Translations under genes and position numbers: made by a program
NCBI GenBank assembly: GCA_008931825.1
Contig: QXVZ01000304.1
Coordinates: 1-22,151 of the forward strand
Reading direction: 5' to 3'
DNA: 22,151 bases
Origin: Phallusia fumigata
Lineage: Eukaryota > Chordata > Ascidiacea > Phlebobranchia > Ascidiidae
Part shown: piece after piece, positions 17,573-22,151 of the stretch
Layout: every line of letters begins with the position of its first letter
Numbering within the stretch: the stretch's first letter is position 1
Notes under the pieces: generated by a model
What the model was told of the DNA's origin: nothing
Databases searched by the model: none
The model's input: only the letters and a program-made list of their open reading frames with translations

Positions 17573-20415
17573 GAAAGAAAAATGTAGGCTATTTAACAAT
17601 CTAGTTCTCTTGACAGGTTGCTTTGAATTTAAGTCAGGGTCAATAACAATAGGTCAAAATGTAATGTAGCACACAGGGCAACACTAACGCAGTTATGCAC
17701 TAACCATTCCTGCGTTCTCCACCGACAGACAGAGGATAAAACTTACACAAACACAGATCTCCCATTTGCAAACATCTCTTTTATTGACCCAGACTTGTGT
17801 TGTTTTTGGTATCAGCTATTTAAGCTGCTTCACAGTCAAACTGTTATGAGCCGATCCTCTTATGTGAGACATTCGCCGTGTTACAGCAAATGCAGATCAC
17901 ACACACAAGACAAAATGTCTCCAGTTCAACGTTGTTAAATCAATAAACCAACAACGTTGGACCCTTTGCCCACGTTGCAACCCAACATACAAACAAATGT
18001 ATCGACTTCGTTGTCAGGAAAATGTTTAATGAGTTTTAGTGTTTCTCTGTGCACTTGCGGCGTAATTTTACACCAAGATTGTCTAAACGGAAGTCTTCTT
18101 ATTCTGTGAAATATGTTTTGACTCAAAGAAACGTTTACTGTAAGAATTTGACAAGCTTTGTGCAATGAACGTTGACATATATATTAAACATACAATGTTT
18201 CAGGGTTTTAATAATTCGATTTTTTTGTAGTTGCAGTTTTTACAACAGTTGCAGTTTTGTTTTTTTTTGCTGTATTTGAAATCGTAGGCAATTCAAAAAC
18301 CTTACTTGGCTCCGTGTAGAAAAAAACAAAACCATCTGCTGTGAATTATTTGTAAAGTTTCTTTCTCTGTTTGGTTAGGATTCATATTTACCTGTATGCC
18401 TTGTTGTTGACTGTTCATATGACGTGGTGCTTTCTCATTCTTCTGCATCACGAAATTGCGTAAACTGACTCACGTGCGTTATTCATGTTTATTAAAAACC
18501 CTTGTCACTGTCAAAAACAGTAACATCCACGTAAGCTAGTAAGGTATTAAAAGGATTAAACAACATGCGGTACGTGATGTAGTGCTCATAGTTCGATGTT
18601 TTGCGATGTTGCGGGTAATGCACGTAGTGCAATAGCTTTCGCAAGCACCATCTCTCTCTCCAACCGCAAGGGTTACATCTGTTTGTATACGAATTATTTT
18701 GTTTGCAGATTTAACACGATCTAGTTTTCTCCAGAAGTCAAATGCGTTTGGGATAAAGTTGTATTTTAATCTGCAGAAATGTTTTTACATGATGCAAGTT
18801 TCCATAACGTAATTATGTATCGGAAAATTGTGTTTCTTAATGGTCGTCTTAACACGTTTTACGCTTGTACGCACGTTCTTGTACAATACCTGAACCATCT
18901 GTTTAGCAGCACACTCAAAATATATTCTTGCACATGTCTATCCCCATAATAGCTGGGTATTGCAAACCGTTTTCAAAAGTAATACCCGGGTAAAACCTTG
19001 TTGTGTTGTGTGTCAGTATGGGTTTGTGTAACGTTTGTCGCATCAGAAAAACTGTTTTTCACTTTTTACTAGCCAGTTTGTGGCGAGTCATTGCCCTGAT
19101 AATGTCACTAACACTACGTTGTCTACAAAGCCGTCATGTGTTTTGCAAAAAAACGTAGTTTTGCTCATTGGGTGTTTCGGTTTTGTCTTTGCAATTCGAA
19201 AACATTGTCCTCAGGTTGATTTACGACACTTATTTTACAAGTGTTTCTTACATTCTCCATGAGTATTTTATTTTCCGGGACAAATCTCTTGGTAAAAAGT
19301 TGAAATTACCTACTTTGGTGTGAAACAAACAGCTACATGAATACCGTAACCAGACCACGATACGAGACCTTAAATTTCTCAGATGATATTCACACTTTTT
19401 GTGGAAGGTTGTTTTCTGAGAACAATTACCGATGTGCCGCTTACAGTGGGCTGAAATTTCAGTCTTTTTCTGGTTTTCATGTCGCGATTTTGCTACAGAG
19501 CTGGTTTGTGGGTTGTTCGTGAATTCGTCTCATGCCAAGCACAGTTACCGAGGCCGCACGATTTCTCACGTAATTGGCGTTTTCGCGCTGCAACCTTTTC
19601 CCGATTGATTGACCTGAGGCGACACGAACATTTTGTGACTACTTTCCATGACTTTGAGGTCTGCAAGACAAGTTTTCAGCCTATTGTGCAGCAAGGCTTA
19701 TGCTGTGATATGTAACAGCATTTTTTGATATGTGTTTGCGGATGAAGGTGCCTAACCCTGAATACCAATTTTACAGTTTCCTCTCTTGTTTGGTTGCCTT
19801 TGCAAAATTTTATTGGCGTTAAATAGTGGAGTTTACCTCGTAAACCACTCCGAATTCTCTGTTAAAACCCCCGTTGTAAAACCTAGTCGCCCGCTTTGCA
19901 GGCCACAACCGCTTTATTGCGGCACCACTCACCTTAGGTCAAGTGTTCTTTCCGAAGCCCCCAATCCGTCAAGGGTCCCCACAGCACCCGGTCCTATTTC
20001 ACAATACCCTTGATGGATGGCTGAGCAGCAGTGGCAATGACGTTGAATTCGCGTGACGAATTGATCGTCAATGGAGCATGACGTCTATCGAACCTCGAGG
20101 GATTTGCTCAGATCGCGTTGGGTCGAACGTCACATATAAATTAGACTTTGCTGGGTCTGTGGTATCACACTGTAAAGTCTCAATGTTTTTGGCACTTCCT
20201 TCCGATCCCATATACCATTTTCCCACGTACTAAATAAGGTTTAAACTGCTTCAAACATTGTTTCTTATCAATGTTTTGACGATATTGTAATTGATTGAAG
20301 CAAAATGTGTGGTTGTAAGGGAAACGGATTTGTCTTGGTTTTTAGGGTTATTTCTTACTTTGTGTGGTCCATTTTACTCGCAGCAACCCCCTTTTTTCTT
20401 TTTTTTCCTCTGCAG
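17573..20415. other. Non-coding stretch
   Basis: No supported exon on either strand. Open frames of 60-80 codons (for example near 17935, 19035, 19479 and 19786) lack family resemblance and acceptable splice borders. ATATAAA near 20135 is TATA-like, but nothing downstream identifies a gene. Confidence 0.4.
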
Positions 20416-20451
20416 TCTGAGAAAGATTGCATCTTATCCACAACAGGCAAG
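20416..20451 (+). other. Candidate 36-bp micro-exon
   Basis: A strong polypyrimidine tract (CTTTTTTTTCCTCTGCAG, ending 20415) is followed 36 bases later by an acceptable donor (G/GTTAGT at 20452). The enclosed sequence is open in phase 0 (12 codons) and also in a second frame. It cannot be joined directly to the exon ending at 10171, because that phase gives an immediate TGA, so another exon would be needed between them or it belongs elsewhere. It may be only a pyrimidine-rich coincidence. Confidence 0.15.
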
Positions 20452-21519
20452 GTTAGTTGTACAACGAGCGTGCATTCCATGCCAATACCGCAGGCACATC
20501 CTACACTTCTACTTGTACAGCAAAGCGGTATTCTCCCAGCCTTACCACATACGTGATAAAATCAAGCTGTCGCAAACCGTACATAACTGTGGCAAGTCTC
20601 TAGATCCTATTGAGATATAGCACCCTGGCATGAGTTCTGCAAGGGTATTTCTGACCTATCTGACGGCTTCAAACCACTAATTGAAGTAATCCTGATCGGC
20701 AATCTTAACCGCGTAACGTGGTAAAGCTAGATGAAATCGCTTTTCAAAGAATTGTGAACGTTTTCTTACTGTGCATATGTTGATGCATGCACCGGCTAAG
20801 ATATAATGAGGGCTTGCAGGTTTAAGGGACTTTAGATGTTATCTGTGAATTCCCACGCGCATCTTGTTGACAAAATAAACGGTATTGGGGCAATTTGTTG
20901 AATAAAAAAAGTATGCAAATTTAGTGAATGTCTAAGAGCAACTTATATTAGGAGTGGCTGTGTGTTAAACATTCTGTACGTTGCCTTTGTACTTTACAAA
21001 CCAAACTTAACGTTACTGACAAACCTTCCCGATGAGCAAGTTAAGTTGTATTTGCCTATTTCACCTTCTAACATTCGTACTTTGCCTAACAACGTCCCAA
21101 AAATATAGCAACCGCAACCGGAAAGTATGCTTAAGGCTGCACGTTTTACTGTGTAAGAAGGCTTGATGTGAAACTCGATGAACATTGTTGAAACACATTA
21201 TGTTTTAAAACACAAGATACGAATAGTTAAAGAGCAGCCTAATTAGGAACTACTAGAAAACTGTATGTATTGAATGCATTGTCAAAACGTTGTCACTTTC
21301 TATAAGTTCTCTGGCAGTTATGTTTTTAATTAAACATTTTGTTTTTCTGGAAGTTTTAGTCCTTATTTCCAGCAGGTCAAAATTTGCGCTGGATGAACTA
21401 CTTTGTTTTCTATGCTGCTGACTGATGTGGTTTAAATATGCACAGAAGCGTAAAATAATGCACAAAACTCATTGGAGAGGTGTCGTTTATTTGCTACCCT
21501 TTCGTTTACCCTGTTACAG
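20452..21519. other. Non-coding stretch
   Basis: I see no exon here. Short frames (20994-21185 and 21253-21465 on the minus strand) have no recognisable content. CpG density falls again towards 21 kb. Confidence 0.35.
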
Positions 21520-21638
21520 ATGACTGACATTAAATTGAAAAAGTAAATACCCTTGGTCAATATTAAAGTTACTTCTCATGCAAAGATGGTCTGGGATGTA
21601 TGCTTGCCTGTAAATTATATTTGGTCTTTGACAATAAA
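21520..21638 (+). other. Candidate terminal exon with poly(A) signal
   Basis: A pyrimidine-rich acceptor (TTTACCCTGTTACAG, ending 21519) is followed by sequence that stops within nine codons in every usable phase. AATAAA lies at 21633-21638, with a GT-rich stretch (GTTTGTGTTGCTG) about 20-30 bases beyond. Together these could form the last exon and cleavage site of a gene coming from the left. Joined in phase to the exon ending at 10171 it would add only two residues before TGA, through an 11.3 kb intron. That is possible but unproven. Confidence 0.2.
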
Positions 21639-22011
21639 ACTGAAAATCCTGTAAAGCTGTTTGTGTTGCTGAAGACTTTTGTCTGGGTTCTCAACAGTTC
21701 CAACATTTCATTGTAGTCTAAATAAACCCGAATTCTCCTGTACCAGTTTGTGCTTGAAATGTGAAGTCATTTCGGTTTTCATACTTGTTAAGTACAAAAA
21801 ACATACTTTTTGTGTGATAATCATTTCAATGCTTTACGTTTTTGTTTTGTTAAAGCACCCCTTCCAAGCTGTACAGTTGAAAAAGCGCTCGAGCTTTAGT
21901 CAGTCGTCTAAACGACTTGTGTAGATGTAATTGGCCAATTGCTTGGTAGATTTTCGCCAGGCATCCACATGGGAATTGGCAGCAGTTTAAGTTTAGCCCT
22001 TGCCCCGAGAC

Positions 22012-22151
22012 ATGGTGATCGGTCGTTTTCCTGTCACTGATGTCTCCTCTGAGACAGCCGATGAAACTCAAACAACACACAACATTGTTGTATCTACGTT
22101 GAACCCTACTACCTTTCATGGTGTGGGTTTATCCAATGAGCGCTGGACAGT
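22012..22151 (+). CDS. Possible partial first or internal exon, unrecognised
   Basis: From an ATG at 22012 the plus strand stays open for 46 codons to the window edge. The frame can be extended back to 21997, just after an acceptor-like TTTAG; an in-frame TAG lies directly before that point. The predicted residues are Thr/Ser/Val-rich with a mixed, protein-like composition (for example FPVTDVSSETADE and GVGLSNERW). I recognise no family. Because it is cut by the window, the choice between start exon, internal exon and chance frame cannot be settled. The opposite strand is also open here, which lowers confidence. Confidence 0.3.
   Translation, partial: MVIGRFPVTDVSSETADETQTTHNIVVSTLNPTTFHGVGLSNERWT

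Noticed and set aside
1..22151. CRISPR array, phage or bacterial defence system
   Set aside because: No regularly spaced repeats; spliced eukaryotic genes and very low coding density rule out a prokaryotic locus.

Overview
This window looks like animal nuclear DNA from a compact, AT-rich genome. Introns are mostly 110-400 bp, and two gene families are metazoan: lysosomal CLC-7 and snurportin-1. Near-allelic sequence copies differ by a few percent or more, and a possible outron-type splice acceptor sits just before the snurportin start codon. Together these fit a highly polymorphic tunicate such as Ciona. That species call is inference; no marker gene proves it.

Layout. 1-601: non-coding, with a tRNA-like (SINE-type) fragment at the left edge. 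602-3444: the first four coding exons of a CLCN7 homologue on the minus strand, present twice in direct orientation around a single N at 2054. 3445-6871: non-coding, upstream of both CLCN7 (minus) and SNUPN (plus), with a CpG-dense patch at about 5941-6240 that is a plausible promoter. 6914-7813: an intact, intronless snurportin-1 CDS. 8507-10171: three in-phase exons of an unrecognised, low-complexity regulatory-type protein whose gene continues to the right. 10240-10435: a short non-autonomous hAT-like element with a target-site duplication. 10444 to about 22000: almost 12 kb with no convincing coding exon. It is much richer in CpG and carries two more allelic-looking duplications around single Ns (14254 and 15295). 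22012-22151: a possible partial exon running off the right edge.

How the parts relate. CLCN7 and SNUPN are divergent housekeeping-type genes sharing a roughly 3.5 kb upstream region. One encodes the lysosomal Cl-/H+ exchanger, the other the adaptor that returns m3G-capped snRNPs to the nucleus. I see no functional link between them. The third gene starts about 0.7 kb after SNUPN on the same strand, too far for a tight operon.

The most notable signal is structural. Three of the four single-N positions sit exactly at the junction of direct near-duplicates. This is best explained by contig ends carrying two haplotypes that were never merged, so about 2.3 kb of the window is probably counted twice. 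I did not find a defence system, CRISPR array or other novel multi-gene system.
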